DNA of 64,000 nt from Flavobacterium circumlabens (lineage in GTDB: Bacteria > Bacteroidota > Bacteroidia > Flavobacteriales > Flavobacteriaceae). Under the pieces are notes generated by a model. It was not told the DNA's origin. It saw nothing but the letters and a program-made list of their open reading frames with translations, and ran no database searches. The stretch is taken from assembly GCF_004345565.1 (NCBI RefSeq), contig NZ_SLWA01000005.1:206398-270397 (forward strand), read 5' to 3'. The translations under genes were made by a program, and so were the position numbers. Shown piece by piece: positions 34,415 to 43,210 of this stretch; the stretch's first letter is position 1, and each line of letters opens with the position of its first letter.

Positions 34415-35767
34415 ATGTTTGATAATTTAAGTGATAAGTTAGATAAAGCGTTCCATATACTAAAAGGACACGGGAAAATTACAGAAGTAAACGTTGCCGA
34501 TACCTTAAAAGAAGTTCGTCGTGCCTTATTGGATGCCGATGTTAACTTTAAAATTGCGAAAGATTTTACGACCAAAGTAAAAGAAAAAGCAATAGGTCAG
34601 GACGTTTTAACCACACTTCAGCCAGGTCAGTTATTAGTAAAGTTAGTGAAAGATGAACTAACGGAATTAATGGGTGGCGATGTTGCCGGAATTAATCTTT
34701 CCGGGAATCCGAGTATTATTTTAATGTCAGGTTTACAAGGTTCCGGTAAAACGACTTTCTCCGGAAAACTGGCTAACTTTTTAAAGACAAAGAAAAACAA
34801 AAAACCACTTTTAGTAGCCTGTGATATCTACCGTCCTGCCGCGATCAACCAGTTGCACGTTGTGGGAGACCAAATAGGGGTTGAGGTATACTCAGAACCG
34901 GAAAATAAAAATCCTGTCGAAATTGCCCAAAATGCAATTAAACATGCTAAGGCAAACGGTTTTAACGTAGTTATTGTCGATACAGCCGGACGTTTGGCAG
35001 TAGATAAGGAAATGATGGATGAAATTGCCCGCGTTCATAAAGCAATTGAGCCTCAGGAAACCTTGTTTGTTGTGGATGCTATGACAGGACAAGATGCTGT
35101 AAACACGGCAAAAGCTTTCAATGATATCCTGAACTTTGACGGAGTTATTTTAACAAAATTAGATGGTGATACCCGTGGTGGAGCTGCAATTTCGATTAAA
35201 TCGGTTGTAAACAAACCAATCAAATTTGTAGGTACGGGAGAGAAAATGGAAGCAATTGATGTTTTCTATCCGGATCGTATGGCCGAACGTATCTTAGGTA
35301 TGGGTGACGTGGTGTCGCTTGTTGAAAGAGCACAGGAACAATTTGACGAAGAGGAAGCCAGAAAACTTCAAAAGAAAATCGCTAAAAACGAATTTGGTTT
35401 TGATGATTTCCTGACACAGATTCAGCAAGTTAAAAAAATGGGTAACATGAAAGACCTGGTTGGAATGATTCCGGGAGCTTCAAAAGCCATGAAAGATGTT
35501 GAAATCGAAGACGATGCTTTCAAACATATTGAAGCGATCATTCATTCGATGACTCCAATAGAAAGAACGAAACCTTCCATAATCGATGTGAAAAGAAAAG
35601 CCAGAATCGCAAAAGGTTCCGGAACGAAAGTCGAGCAGGTAAATCAGTTGATGAAACAGTTTGACCAAATGAGCAAGATGATGAAAATGATGCAGGGCCC
35701 GGGCGGAAAAAACCTGATGAAAATGATGGGAGGCATGAAAGGAATGCCAGGCGGAATGCCGAGATAA
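34415..35767 (+). CDS. ffh: Signal recognition particle protein Ffh (SRP54)
   Basis: The 450-residue GTPase has the N domain (about 1-85), the G domain with P-loop GLQGSGKTT (about 108-116), DTAGRLAVD (about 189), TKLDGDTRGG (about 247) and GTGEKMEAIDVF, then the methionine-rich M domain (about 300-450) ending in a Gly/Met tail (MMGGMKGMPGGMPR). It binds signal sequences and the SRP RNA and delivers ribosomes to the membrane via FtsY. It has its own promoter. The length and all motifs are standard. Confidence 0.97.
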   Translation: MFDNLSDKLDKAFHILKGHGKITEVNVADTLKEVRRALLDADVNFKIAKDFTTKVKEKAIGQDVLTTLQPGQLLVKLVKDELTELMGGDVAGINLSGNPSIILMSGLQGSGKTTFSGKLANFLKTKKNKKPLLVACDIYRPAAINQLHVVGDQIGVEVYSEPENKNPVEIAQNAIKHAKANGFNVVIVDTAGRLAVDKEMMDEIARVHKAIEPQETLFVVDAMTGQDAVNTAKAFNDILNFDGVILTKLDGDTRGGAAISIKSVVNKPIKFVGTGEKMEAIDVFYPDRMAERILGMGDVVSLVERAQEQFDEEEARKLQKKIAKNEFGFDDFLTQIQQVKKMGNMKDLVGMIPGASKAMKDVEIEDDAFKHIEAIIHSMTPIERTKPSIIDVKRKARIAKGSGTKVEQVNQLMKQFDQMSKMMKMMQGPGGKNLMKMMGGMKGMPGGMPR

Positions 35768-35783
35768 ATAAAATAAAATAAAA

Positions 35784-35883
35784 GTTTCAAGTTTCAGGTT
35801 TCAGGTTTTGAGACTGAAATTTGGAACTTTTTTAATTCAATAAATATTAAGTTTCGTTTAACTTGAAACTTTAAACCTGAAAC
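35784..35883. repeat. GTTTCAAG/CTTGAAAC intergenic inverted repeat
   Basis: The left arm, built from GTTTCAAGTTTCAGG, faces a right arm containing AACTTGAAACTTTAAACC and ending CCTGAAAC. The arms are long but imperfect and the loop is AT-rich. It fills the gap between ffh and folD and ends directly before the folD start. Confidence 0.55.
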
Positions 35884-35901
35884 AAAAAAATAACAAAAAC
35901 A

Positions 35902-36789
35902 ATGCAACTACTAGACGGTAAAAAAACAGCTGAAGACATCAAAAACGAAATTGCAGCCGAAGTTCAATCGATTAAAGATGCCGGAGGAAAAGTACCCCAT
36001 TTGGCAGCAGTAATCGTAGGAAGTAACGGAGCAAGTTTGACGTACGTGGGAAGTAAAGTAAAATCCTGTCAGCAAATTGGCTTTGATTCTACTTTAGTAG
36101 CTTTACCTGAGGATATTACCGAAGCAGATTTATTGGCGAAAATTGCAGCCTTGAATGAAGATGATAACCTTGACGGATATATCGTTCAGCTGCCTTTACC
36201 AAAACATATCGACGAGCAAAAAATCCTACTGGCAATTGATCCCGATAAAGATGTAGACGGATTTCACCCGACAAACTTTGGCAGAATGGCGCTTGAAATG
36301 GAAAGCTTTATTCCGGCAACGCCATTTGGAATTATGGAATTGTTAGAGCGTTACAAAGTAGAAACTGCAGGAAAACATACAGTAGTGATTGGAAGAAGTC
36401 ATATCGTAGGACGCCCGATGAGCATCTTAATGAGCCGTAAAGGAAATCCTGGTGATTCAACCGTGACACTGACACACAGCCGAACTAAAAACTTAGCAGA
36501 ATTCACTAAAAATGCAGATATTATCATTACAGCTTTAGGAGTTCCTGAATTTTTAAAAGGCGATATGGTAAAAGACGGAGTGGTAATCATTGATGTGGGA
36601 ATTACCCGTGTAGAGGATGCATCAAATGCAAAAGGTTATGTCATAAAAGGCGATGTTGATTTTGATGAAGTAAGCAAAAAGGCATCCTTTATTACACCTG
36701 TTCCGGGTGGAGTAGGACCAATGACTATTGCAATGTTGTTGAAAAATACACTTTTAGCACGCAAAATGAGAAGCGCAAAAAACAAGTAA
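35902..36789 (+). CDS. folD: Bifunctional methylene-THF dehydrogenase / methenyl-THF cyclohydrolase
   Basis: The 295-residue protein carries the FolD signatures: catalytic Tyr/Lys region [16 protein letters not shown] (about 49-64), [14 protein letters not shown] (about 91), [16 protein letters not shown] (about 112), the Rossmann segment [17 protein letters not shown] (about 161) and [16 protein letters not shown] near the end. It interconverts methylene- and formyl-THF precursors for one-carbon metabolism in the cytosol with NAD(P). It appears monocistronic; the upstream gap is a repeat element. Confidence 0.97.
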   Translation: MQLLDGKKTAEDIKNEIAAEVQSIKDAGGKVPHLAAVIVGSNGASLTYVGSKVKSCQQIGFDSTLVALPEDITEADLLAKIAALNEDDNLDGYIVQLPLPKHIDEQKILLAIDPDKDVDGFHPTNFGRMALEMESFIPATPFGIMELLERYKVETAGKHTVVIGRSHIVGRPMSILMSRKGNPGDSTVTLTHSRTKNLAEFTKNADIIITALGVPEFLKGDMVKDGVVIIDVGITRVEDASNAKGYVIKGDVDFDEVSKKASFITPVPGGVGPMTIAMLLKNTLLARKMRSAKNK

Positions 36790-36808
36790 TTCTTTCGAAA
36801 TATAATAC

Positions 36809-36833
36809 AAAGCCCGTTCCCTGAGCGGGCTTT
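36809..36833 (+). terminator. Terminator of folD
   Basis: AAAGCCCG and CGGGCTTT hairpin 19 bases after the stop; the T tract is short. Confidence 0.6.
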
Positions 36834-37005
36834 GTCGTTTTTAATATATAATTAATACTTTAAAGTTTCGGGTCTGAAAAATAAAAGATACTTTTGCACC
36901 ACTTAAAAAACACTTCTCCAAATGGACGATTATGATTCGTTAGTATTAAATTAAAACAGCTTTTGAAAATTTCAAAATGCTGTGATAACACCCTGTATTT
37001 TTGAA

Positions 37006-37932
37006 ATGAAAGCCTTTTACACAAACAAAAACGGATTAGTAGAAATCCCAAAATGGAATTCAAACTGCTGGATTAAGATCGAAGCTCCCACAGCAGCGGA
37101 AAAAGAATATTTATTAAAAGAGCTTCAGATTCCCGAAGCCTTTTACAACGATATTGAAGATATTGACGAAAGACCACGTATCGAAATCGAAGACGGCTGG
37201 ACCTTAATCATTATGCGCGTTCCCATCAAAAGCGATGATGTTAAACTCCCTTTTCAGACCATCCCGCTGGGTATCATTTTTAAAGACGATATCTGTGTTA
37301 TAATCACATTTTACAGAACAGAAGTCATCTCTGATTTTGCGCTTTATTCGCAGCGTAAAAATATTGAAGTCAAAGATAATCCGGACCTGGTTTTGCGATT
37401 GTTACTGTCGTCAAGTGTCTGGTACTTAAAATATTTGAAACAGATAAATCAGAAAATTAAATTAGCAGAAGATAACTTGGAGAAATCCATTAAAAATGAA
37501 GAATTACAGGCCTTGCTGCAAATTGAAAAGTGCTTAGTATTCTTTATCACATCATTAAAAGCAAACGATGTTTTATTCCATCGAATAAAAAACTTAAAAG
37601 CTTACAAAGCAAACTATGATTTGGATTTGCTGGAAGATGTCGAAATCGAACTAAGTCAGGCACAGGATACCGCCAATATTTACAGTAACATTCTGACCGG
37701 AATGATGGATGCCTACGCCTCGGTGATTTCAAACAATATGAATAATATAATGAAACAGATGACCTCTATTTCTATTATCTTAATGATTCCTACGCTAATC
37801 GCCAGTTTGTATGGAATGAATGTCCCGAATGGCCTCGAAGAAAGCAAATACGGAATCTGGATTCTTCTTTTTGTTTCGATTATCTTATCTGTTTTTGGTG
37901 TGTTTTTATTCAAACGCAGAAGATGGTTCTGA
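37006..37932 (+). CDS. corA: CorA-family divalent metal transporter
   Basis: I start at the ATG at 37006 (MKAFYTNKNG); an alternative in-frame start eight codons upstream has nothing to favour it. The 308-residue protein has the long cytosolic N-terminal domain, a helical stalk and two C-terminal transmembrane helices. The pore signature YGMNVP (about 264-269) closes the first helix, and the second ends in KRRRW. It forms pentameric Mg2+ (or Co2+/Ni2+) channels in the inner membrane. A -7-like TACTTTTG is at 36889-36896. It is monocistronic. Confidence 0.94.
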   Translation: MKAFYTNKNGLVEIPKWNSNCWIKIEAPTAAEKEYLLKELQIPEAFYNDIEDIDERPRIEIEDGWTLIIMRVPIKSDDVKLPFQTIPLGIIFKDDICVIITFYRTEVISDFALYSQRKNIEVKDNPDLVLRLLLSSSVWYLKYLKQINQKIKLAEDNLEKSIKNEELQALLQIEKCLVFFITSLKANDVLFHRIKNLKAYKANYDLDLLEDVEIELSQAQDTANIYSNILTGMMDAYASVISNNMNNIMKQMTSISIILMIPTLIASLYGMNVPNGLEESKYGIWILLFVSIILSVFGVFLFKRRRWF

Positions 37933-37955
37933 TCAATATTTTCGCAATTTCACAA

Positions 37956-37984
37956 CAAAGCCCGTTCAACAGAATGGGCTTTTG
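37956..37984 (+). terminator. Terminator of corA
   Basis: CAAAGCCCGTTC and GAATGGGCTTTTG pair with one G-U, 24 bases after the stop. Confidence 0.75.
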
Positions 37985-38001
37985 TGTTTATATTTGGGCG
38001 T

Positions 38002-38110
38002 GACCGTATTGACTAAAGGCGCTCCATTGGTGCCGGATATAAGCGCCTTTAGTCAATACGGTCGGGCTATCCGCTCCGCCGCGGTGGATTGCTGCTATCC
38101 CTCACGCAAC
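38002..38110. repeat. GC-rich intergenic element with a perfect 22-bp inverted repeat
   Basis: The arms at 38002-38023 (starting GACCGTATTGACTAAAGG) and 38042-38063 (ending CTTTAGTCAATACGGTC) are perfect complements around an 18-base loop. Directly after comes GGGCTATCCGCTCC and, 25 bases on, TATCCCTCACGC. From memory, the GGGCTATCCGC ... ATCCCTCACGC pair brackets a repeat family found many times in Flavobacterium genomes. Base composition is clearly richer in GC than the neighbours. No gene is present. Confidence 0.65.
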
Positions 38111-38218
38111 TTCAGGTTCCGGATGACTCCCTCTTCAGAAAAGCTTACAATTTTCAGGGGGTCAATTTTCGCGATGGAAAATAAAAACACATTTTGTTTG
38201 TCAATTCAAAATAAAACA

Positions 38219-38244
38219 TAACTTTGCAGTACAAAGTACTTTAG
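38219..38244 (+). promoter_or_regulatory. Promoter and operator of the membrane protein / PF13601 regulator pair
   Basis: The -7 element TAACTTTG (38219-38226) shares bases with the inverted repeat ACTTTG-N5-CAAAGT (38221-38237), extended by ACTTTAG. TTTG boxes lie at 38193-38196 and 38197-38200. The start codon follows at 38247. The same palindrome recurs in front of the next transcription unit. Confidence 0.6.
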
Positions 38245-38246
38245 CC

Positions 38247-38861
38247 ATGAATCAGAAGCACCAAGAAGACTTATCACATATTCGTTCCATGATGGAGCGT
38301 TCTTCCAGATTTATATCCCTAAGCGGACTCTCAGGAGTATTTGCCGGATTGTCAGCTTTAATTGGCGGATTGTATGTTTATCAGTTATTCAAAATAAACG
38401 GAATAAATTATCTTGACGGAGAACATATTCTGCTGGATGGTAATTTAGTTTCAGAACTAATTACCAGTGGATTGATCATTTTACTCTTTGCTTTTATTTT
38501 CGGAATCTTTTTTACAATACGAAAAAGTAAAAAATACAATTTACCTATCTGGACAACCGCAACAAAAAAAATGCTTTTCAACCTGGCTATTCCTCTTGTG
38601 ATTGGCGGGATATTCTGCCTAGCTTTGATTTACCATAAAATTTTTATTTTAGTCGCTCCAACCACTTTAATTTTCTATGGACTAGCCTTGATAAATGCCG
38701 AAAAATATACTTTTTCAGATGTGAAATATTTAGGTTTCAGCCAGCTTATTTTAGGATGTATTTCGTTGTTTTTCATTGGCTATGGTTTGATTTTCTGGAT
38801 TATTGGTTTTGGAATTTTACATATCCTGTACGGACTAATCATGTTCAAAAAATACAAATAA
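38247..38861 (+). CDS. Multi-pass membrane protein cotranscribed with a PF13601 regulator
   Basis: The 204-residue protein begins with a charged segment (MNQKHQEDLSHIRSMMERSS) followed by about five transmembrane helices (near 24-45, 72-93, 113-132, 136-148 and 165-200). Such an N-terminus and size are common for membrane proteins that travel with small winged-helix regulators in flavobacteria. No catalytic motif is seen. The regulator gene starts 4 bases after its stop, so the two are made together. The role is unknown; sensing membrane state and passing it to the regulator is possible. Confidence 0.7.
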   Translation: MNQKHQEDLSHIRSMMERSSRFISLSGLSGVFAGLSALIGGLYVYQLFKINGINYLDGEHILLDGNLVSELITSGLIILLFAFIFGIFFTIRKSKKYNLPIWTTATKKMLFNLAIPLVIGGIFCLALIYHKIFILVAPTTLIFYGLALINAEKYTFSDVKYLGFSQLILGCISLFFIGYGLIFWIIGFGILHILYGLIMFKKYK

Positions 38862-38865
38862 ACCA

Positions 38866-39156
38866 ATGGGAATCATTGATAAATTAAATAAAGATTTCGA
38901 AAGCCGCGTCAGATTAGGTATTATGTCTATTCTGATTGTGAACGAGTGGATTGACTTCACTGAAATGAAAACGCTTTTGAACATCACCGATGGTAATTTG
39001 GCAAGTCATTCCTCCGCGCTTGAGAAAGCACAATATATTGAAGTTAAAAAAGAATTTGTCGGTAAAAAGCCCAAAACCTCTTATAGGGTGACAGATCTTG
39101 GCCGCGCTGCTTTTAAGGAGCATTTAAACAGTCTTGAAAAATTAATGAAATTCTAA
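38866..39156 (+). CDS. Winged-helix transcriptional regulator, PF13601 (HTH_34) type
   Basis: The 96-residue protein is a single winged-helix domain matching the PF13601 pattern: SRVRLGIMSILIVNEWIDFT, then the recognition region LLNITDGNLASHSSALEKA, then the wing KKEFVGKKPKTSYRVTDLGRAAF. It probably acts as a dimeric repressor. A palindrome (RCTTTG-N5-CAAAGT) overlaps the promoter of its own two-gene unit and lies before the next gene, which suggests autoregulation and control of the neighbour. The ligand or signal is unknown. Confidence 0.85.
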   Translation: MGIIDKLNKDFESRVRLGIMSILIVNEWIDFTEMKTLLNITDGNLASHSSALEKAQYIEVKKEFVGKKPKTSYRVTDLGRAAFKEHLNSLEKLMKF

Positions 39157-39178
39157 TAACGCTATTTTTTATCTAATT

Positions 39179-39200
39179 GCTTTGAAATACAAAGTACTTT
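39179..39200 (+). promoter_or_regulatory. Second copy of the palindromic operator
   Basis: GCTTTG-N5-CAAAGT at 39179-39195, extended by ACTTT, is the same arrangement as at 38221-38237 and shares TACAAAGTACTTT with it. It lies 15 bases before the start codon of the next gene and overlaps a -7-like TTGCTTTG. Confidence 0.6.
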
Positions 39201-39214
39201 TAAATTTTTAAATC

Positions 39215-40603
39215 ATGAAAAAAATCCATTTTATCTTAGTCTGCAGTATTCTTTTTATACCGCTTTTTTACAATGAGTCAGTAGGAGTCAATCTCGCTAT
39301 TTTTGGTTTGGTGCTAACCGGTTTAATCTGTTATTACTTTCAGGATCGGTTTACAGACCGTTCCCATTTGGTTTTGGTGGTTACATCGGTGCTTTCCTGT
39401 CTTGCTTTTGCCTGGTACGGGGATTTTGCTTCTTTTTTAGCCTTGGCTATGTCTGTCCTTTTTTTGCAGTTTAAAACGCAGGAAACAAAACTAAAAATGA
39501 TTCAGGTTTTTCCGATTGTGTTTTTAAACGCATTTACTTCATTAGGGCGTGTTTTCATGTTTAGCCAATGGCTTCCTCAAAGGGAAATCAATAATAACTT
39601 TGCTAAAAAACTTGTTGCTTACGTGATGATACCGGCAGTATTTCTAATGCTGTTTTTTGTAGTGTATTCTTTTGGAAGCGACCATTTTTCTTCACTTTTC
39701 ACCGATTACCGATTAGATATTGATATGGTGCAGATCCTTCTGATTAGTATACTGGGATTTTATATTTCCTTTTCTTTCTGGAATTATTGGGTTCCCGATG
39801 TATGTTACGATAAAAATCCGATGTTAGATAATGATTTTGATACTGAAGCCCCGGTCAGCAATCAAAATACATTCTCCTTTCTTGACTTGGATTTCGAAAG
39901 AAAAAGCGGGGAAATCACCTTGTTACTTTTAAATGTTATGCTTTTAATTTTTATCGCGACCTATAATTACGAACAGTTTTTTGAAGTAATTAAAACCTCT
40001 CAGTTAAGTGCCGCAACGCACGAGAGAGTAAATTCGGTTATTTTCTCTATACTGATGGCTGTTGGAGTAATCTTATTCTATTTTAAAGGAGGATTTAATT
40101 TTGATGAAAAAGCACTAAACCTGAAAAGACTGGCTAAATTATGGCTGCTGTTAAACGGAGTTTTGATCGTAAGTACCATTATTAAAAACTCAGAATATGT
40201 TTCATTTTTCGGGTTGACTTATAAAAGACTGGGCGTATATGCTTTTCTGATCCTGGCGATCATTGGATTAGTGTATGCCTTTTTAAAAATCAAAAATCAA
40301 AAAACCAATGCGTATCTTTTCAACCAGATGGTCTGGTATTTTTACGGAACCGTTCTTTTGTGCAGTTTTGTCAATTGGGGAAATTTGATTATGACCTATA
40401 ATATTTCGGTAAACAAAGGAGTAGAGCCAAGGTTCTTGAGTGATTTAAATTTTAATGATGAAGCCCGAAGAGCCTATTTTTCACTCCACCATCTGGATAC
40501 CTTATTTGTTGATGATCCCAGAGAAGGAGAAATTCAGAGGTATCAGGAAGCACCTTTTTTATCTAAGGCCTTGTACTATGAATTTATAAGTACGAAAAAA
40601 TAA
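39215..40603 (+). CDS. Large polytopic membrane protein, DUF4153/DUF4173-like
   Basis: The 462-residue protein has about 12 hydrophobic helices. The C-terminal half has NSEYVSFFGLTYKRLGVYAF, a motif I associate with DUF4173/DUF4153 membrane proteins (tyrosine-rich GLTYKR after a helix). The middle loop is acidic (about 200-225). The soluble C-terminus ends in FLSDLNFNDEARRAYFSLHHLD and is probably cytosolic or periplasmic. Function is unknown. It has the operator in front shared with the upstream pair, so all three genes probably belong to one PF13601 regulon. Confidence 0.68.
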   Translation: MKKIHFILVCSILFIPLFYNESVGVNLAIFGLVLTGLICYYFQDRFTDRSHLVLVVTSVLSCLAFAWYGDFASFLALAMSVLFLQFKTQETKLKMIQVFPIVFLNAFTSLGRVFMFSQWLPQREINNNFAKKLVAYVMIPAVFLMLFFVVYSFGSDHFSSLFTDYRLDIDMVQILLISILGFYISFSFWNYWVPDVCYDKNPMLDNDFDTEAPVSNQNTFSFLDLDFERKSGEITLLLLNVMLLIFIATYNYEQFFEVIKTSQLSAATHERVNSVIFSILMAVGVILFYFKGGFNFDEKALNLKRLAKLWLLLNGVLIVSTIIKNSEYVSFFGLTYKRLGVYAFLILAIIGLVYAFLKIKNQKTNAYLFNQMVWYFYGTVLLCSFVNWGNLIMTYNISVNKGVEPRFLSDLNFNDEARRAYFSLHHLDTLFVDDPREGEIQRYQEAPFLSKALYYEFISTKK

Positions 40604-40610
40604 TTTTTAG

Positions 40611-40644
40611 AAATCCCATTCTGCTTTTGAATGGGATTTTTTTT
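40611..40644 (+). terminator. Terminator of the DUF4153-like gene
   Basis: AAATCCCATT and AATGGGATTT flank a short loop and are followed by eight Ts. Confidence 0.85.
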
Positions 40645-40873
40645 GATGTAAAAATGAAGTGTAATTCTTCTAATAGATTGTATTTACTGCGTTTTTTATA
40701 AAAGTGACTAATAAGTAATTGTTAATTAATATACTTATTATAAGGGCATAAAAGTTATTAAGAAAATCTTTACTATATTTGATTTCTGAAAAAAAGACCT
40801 TTTTATGTTTATTAATTCAATTATTTCTTAAAAACATAAAAAAACAATAAAATTTAACCCAAAAACAAATACC

Positions 40874-41356
40874 ATGGAAAAAATTACCCTAGTTGAACCT
40901 GGCCAAGAAATTGATCCGCCAGGAGTACTTATCAAAAAACCGGCAGAATATCTTAAAAGAGGAAAAGTTTCATTTCCTCAAAAATTTACAAAAGATCTTT
41001 TTTCTCCAGTTGTGGAAGCCTACTATCTGAATAATAAATTGAGTGTTAGAGCCGTTATTTTTGTAACTCACGAAGAATCAAGAAATTTGGAACTTAGTGT
41101 TTACCAAAATTGTTACATTAGTATAGATGGGAAAGCACAACTTCAATTTTTTGTTGCCTACGATTTAAAAGGGACTGTAGGACATGATTTTTACATCTAT
41201 GAAGTTAGTTTTGATGCTGATGAAATTCCATATGAAGGAGGACTGGAAAGCATAAGAACAATTCAGACTTTTCTCTGGGATATTGACCCAATAACCTCCA
41301 GAGGAACAGAAACTGTAGTTTTACCAGGAACCGGAACCGGGGTTGGTCATCCTTAA
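40874..41356 (+). CDS. Hypothetical cytosolic protein upstream of a two-component system
   Basis: I recognise no family. The 160-residue protein has no signal peptide or membrane helix. It is predicted to be mostly beta strand in the centre (KLSVRAVIFVTHEESRNLELSVY, CYISIDGKAQLQFFVAYDLKG) and ends in a Gly/Thr-rich tail (GTETVVLPGTGTGVGHP). A -7-like TATATTTG lies at 40774-40781. The kinase gene begins 111 bases later in the same direction, but linkage in function is only suggested by position. Confidence 0.6.
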   Translation: MEKITLVEPGQEIDPPGVLIKKPAEYLKRGKVSFPQKFTKDLFSPVVEAYYLNNKLSVRAVIFVTHEESRNLELSVYQNCYISIDGKAQLQFFVAYDLKGTVGHDFYIYEVSFDADEIPYEGGLESIRTIQTFLWDIDPITSRGTETVVLPGTGTGVGHP

Positions 41357-41467
41357 ATGTAATTTTTGAAACTGAAAAAATCCTATAAATATTTTTTATT
41401 TATAGGATTTAACTCTTATTTATTTACCTCAATTTACACTTTGAAATATAATTTTTTAGAAAATATA

Positions 41468-43210
41468 ATGACTAAAATCAAATTATACATTGTTTCAATA
41501 TTATTTCTAAATTCTTTTTTTCTCTTCTCTCAGGATAGATTACACAATGATAAATTATTTGCTATTGAAATAAAAGCAATAGCTGCAAAATTTAAGGAAG
41601 AGCATAATTTTAATAAAGCGCAAAAATTTTTTACAGAAAAAAATTGGGATTCAACCTTGGTTTATTCCATGAAAGAGTTAAGTCTTACTAAAAACGCTGA
41701 ACTTAAAAATTATTGCTATTATTTCAGAGGAGTTAGTTTTAAACAAAAAAAGTTATTTAAGGAAGCAAAAAAAGAATTTAATCTGGTGCCTGCTAATTTT
41801 CGGCATTCTTATAAGGTTAAAATTAATTTAGGCGAAATTGCGCTGGAGCAAAGTGATTTTAAAATGGCTTTACACTATTTTCAGGAAATTGAAAAGCTTC
41901 CTGTAAGCACATCTTACAATATTTACAGAAGCAGCCTTTTGCATAACATAGGATTGTGTTATTTACATCTTGCAAAATTTGATAAATCGGAAGAATATTT
42001 GTTTAAAGGTTCAAAATTGCTGGAAAAGGAAAAAGATACTTTGATGCTTATAGGCTCTTATATAGACATCGCTAATTTGTACTATACACAATTTAAAGAT
42101 AATCAGGCAATTCCTTATTTTGAAAAAGCATATCAGTTATCCAAAAAAGTAAGCTCTTTCAATCTAAAAAGGACCGCAGCCCTGAATATGGCAGTAGTAG
42201 AGGAAAACAGAAAAAACTTTCCTTTAGCCTTAACGTACAGAAAAGAATTCGAAACCTGGAAAGATTCCTTAAACGACCAGAATAAAGTTTGGGCAATAGC
42301 CGATTTAGAGAAGAAGTTTGCCGTAAAACAAAAACAGAAAGAAGTAAATGTTCTTGCAGCCGAGAATAAACTAAAAGTAGCAGAAAGAAACGGGTTCCTT
42401 ATTTCATCTGTTTTATTGTTGATTTTGTTTGGAACCGGAGTTTATTTTTACAGGCAAAAAATCAAAAACAACAAAATAATCTTAAAGCAGAAAAATGAAC
42501 TGGATGAGTTAAATGCGACAAAAGATAAATTGTTTTCTATCGTGAGTCACGATTTGAGATCTTCAGTAAATGCCCTAAAAACCAGTAATGGTAAATTAAT
42601 GGAGAATCTGGAAAATAAAAATTTCACGGAACTCGATGTCCTGCTTCACAATAATAGTACAATTGCCAATGGCGCCTACAATCTATTGGACAATCTCCTT
42701 AACTGGGCTTTATTGCAAACCCAGCAAGCCTATTTTTATAAGGAATCATTGCATCTGGCTACGATTGTACAACATGTGGAGTATAATTATAAGCCGTTAA
42801 TGCTAAATAAAAATATCGATTTTAAAAATGAAGTGGCTGCTTCAGATTATGTATTTGCCGATCTGGATTCGCTCAAAATAATCATTCGGAATTTTCTGGA
42901 TAATGCAATTAAATTCTCTAATGAAAATGGAACGATTTCGATTTATTCCCGCGCTTCATCAGAAGACTTTTGTTATTTAGTGATTGAAGACACCGGATTA
43001 GGAATGAGCACAGCAACGAAAGAAGAATTACTCAAAGAGACTATTTTGCTTTCCAAAAAGAAAAATGACGATATTATTGGAACAGGTCTGGGGATGCAGT
43101 TGTGCAAAAGCATGATTCATAAAAACGGTGGAAAACTGGATATAGAAAGCGAAGAAAATAATGGGACTAAAATAATCATTGCCTTACAAAAGTTTAAAAA
43201 TCATGAATAA
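41468..43210 (+). CDS. TPR-containing sensor histidine kinase
   Basis: I choose the ATG at 41468 because it opens a signal peptide (MTKIKLYIVSILFLN, ending FLFSQ); the upstream in-frame ATG at 41366 would add 34 residues before it. A periplasmic array of TPR repeats (about 45-290, e.g. SLLHNIGLCYLHLAKFDKSE) is followed by one transmembrane helix (about 309-327), a short coiled coil and the kinase core: H box SIVSHDLRSSVNAL (His about 361), N box NFLDNAIKFSNE, G1 EDTGLGM and G2 GTGLGMQLCK. It autophosphorylates and signals to the LytTR regulator, whose start overlaps its stop. Confidence 0.9.
   Translation: MTKIKLYIVSILFLNSFFLFSQDRLHNDKLFAIEIKAIAAKFKEEHNFNKAQKFFTEKNWDSTLVYSMKELSLTKNAELKNYCYYFRGVSFKQKKLFKEAKKEFNLVPANFRHSYKVKINLGEIALEQSDFKMALHYFQEIEKLPVSTSYNIYRSSLLHNIGLCYLHLAKFDKSEEYLFKGSKLLEKEKDTLMLIGSYIDIANLYYTQFKDNQAIPYFEKAYQLSKKVSSFNLKRTAALNMAVVEENRKNFPLALTYRKEFETWKDSLNDQNKVWAIADLEKKFAVKQKQKEVNVLAAENKLKVAERNGFLISSVLLLILFGTGVYFYRQKIKNNKIILKQKNELDELNATKDKLFSIVSHDLRSSVNALKTSNGKLMENLENKNFTELDVLLHNNSTIANGAYNLLDNLLNWALLQTQQAYFYKESLHLATIVQHVEYNYKPLMLNKNIDFKNEVAASDYVFADLDSLKIIIRNFLDNAIKFSNENGTISIYSRASSEDFCYLVIEDTGLGMSTATKEELLKETILLSKKKNDDIIGTGLGMQLCKSMIHKNGGKLDIESEENNGTKIIIALQKFKNHE

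Noticed and set aside
37820..38221. A 133-codon open frame overlapping the corA 3' end and the GC-rich repeat.
   Set aside because: It runs in another frame of corA, through a terminator and the inverted repeat, and the translation has no protein-like pattern.
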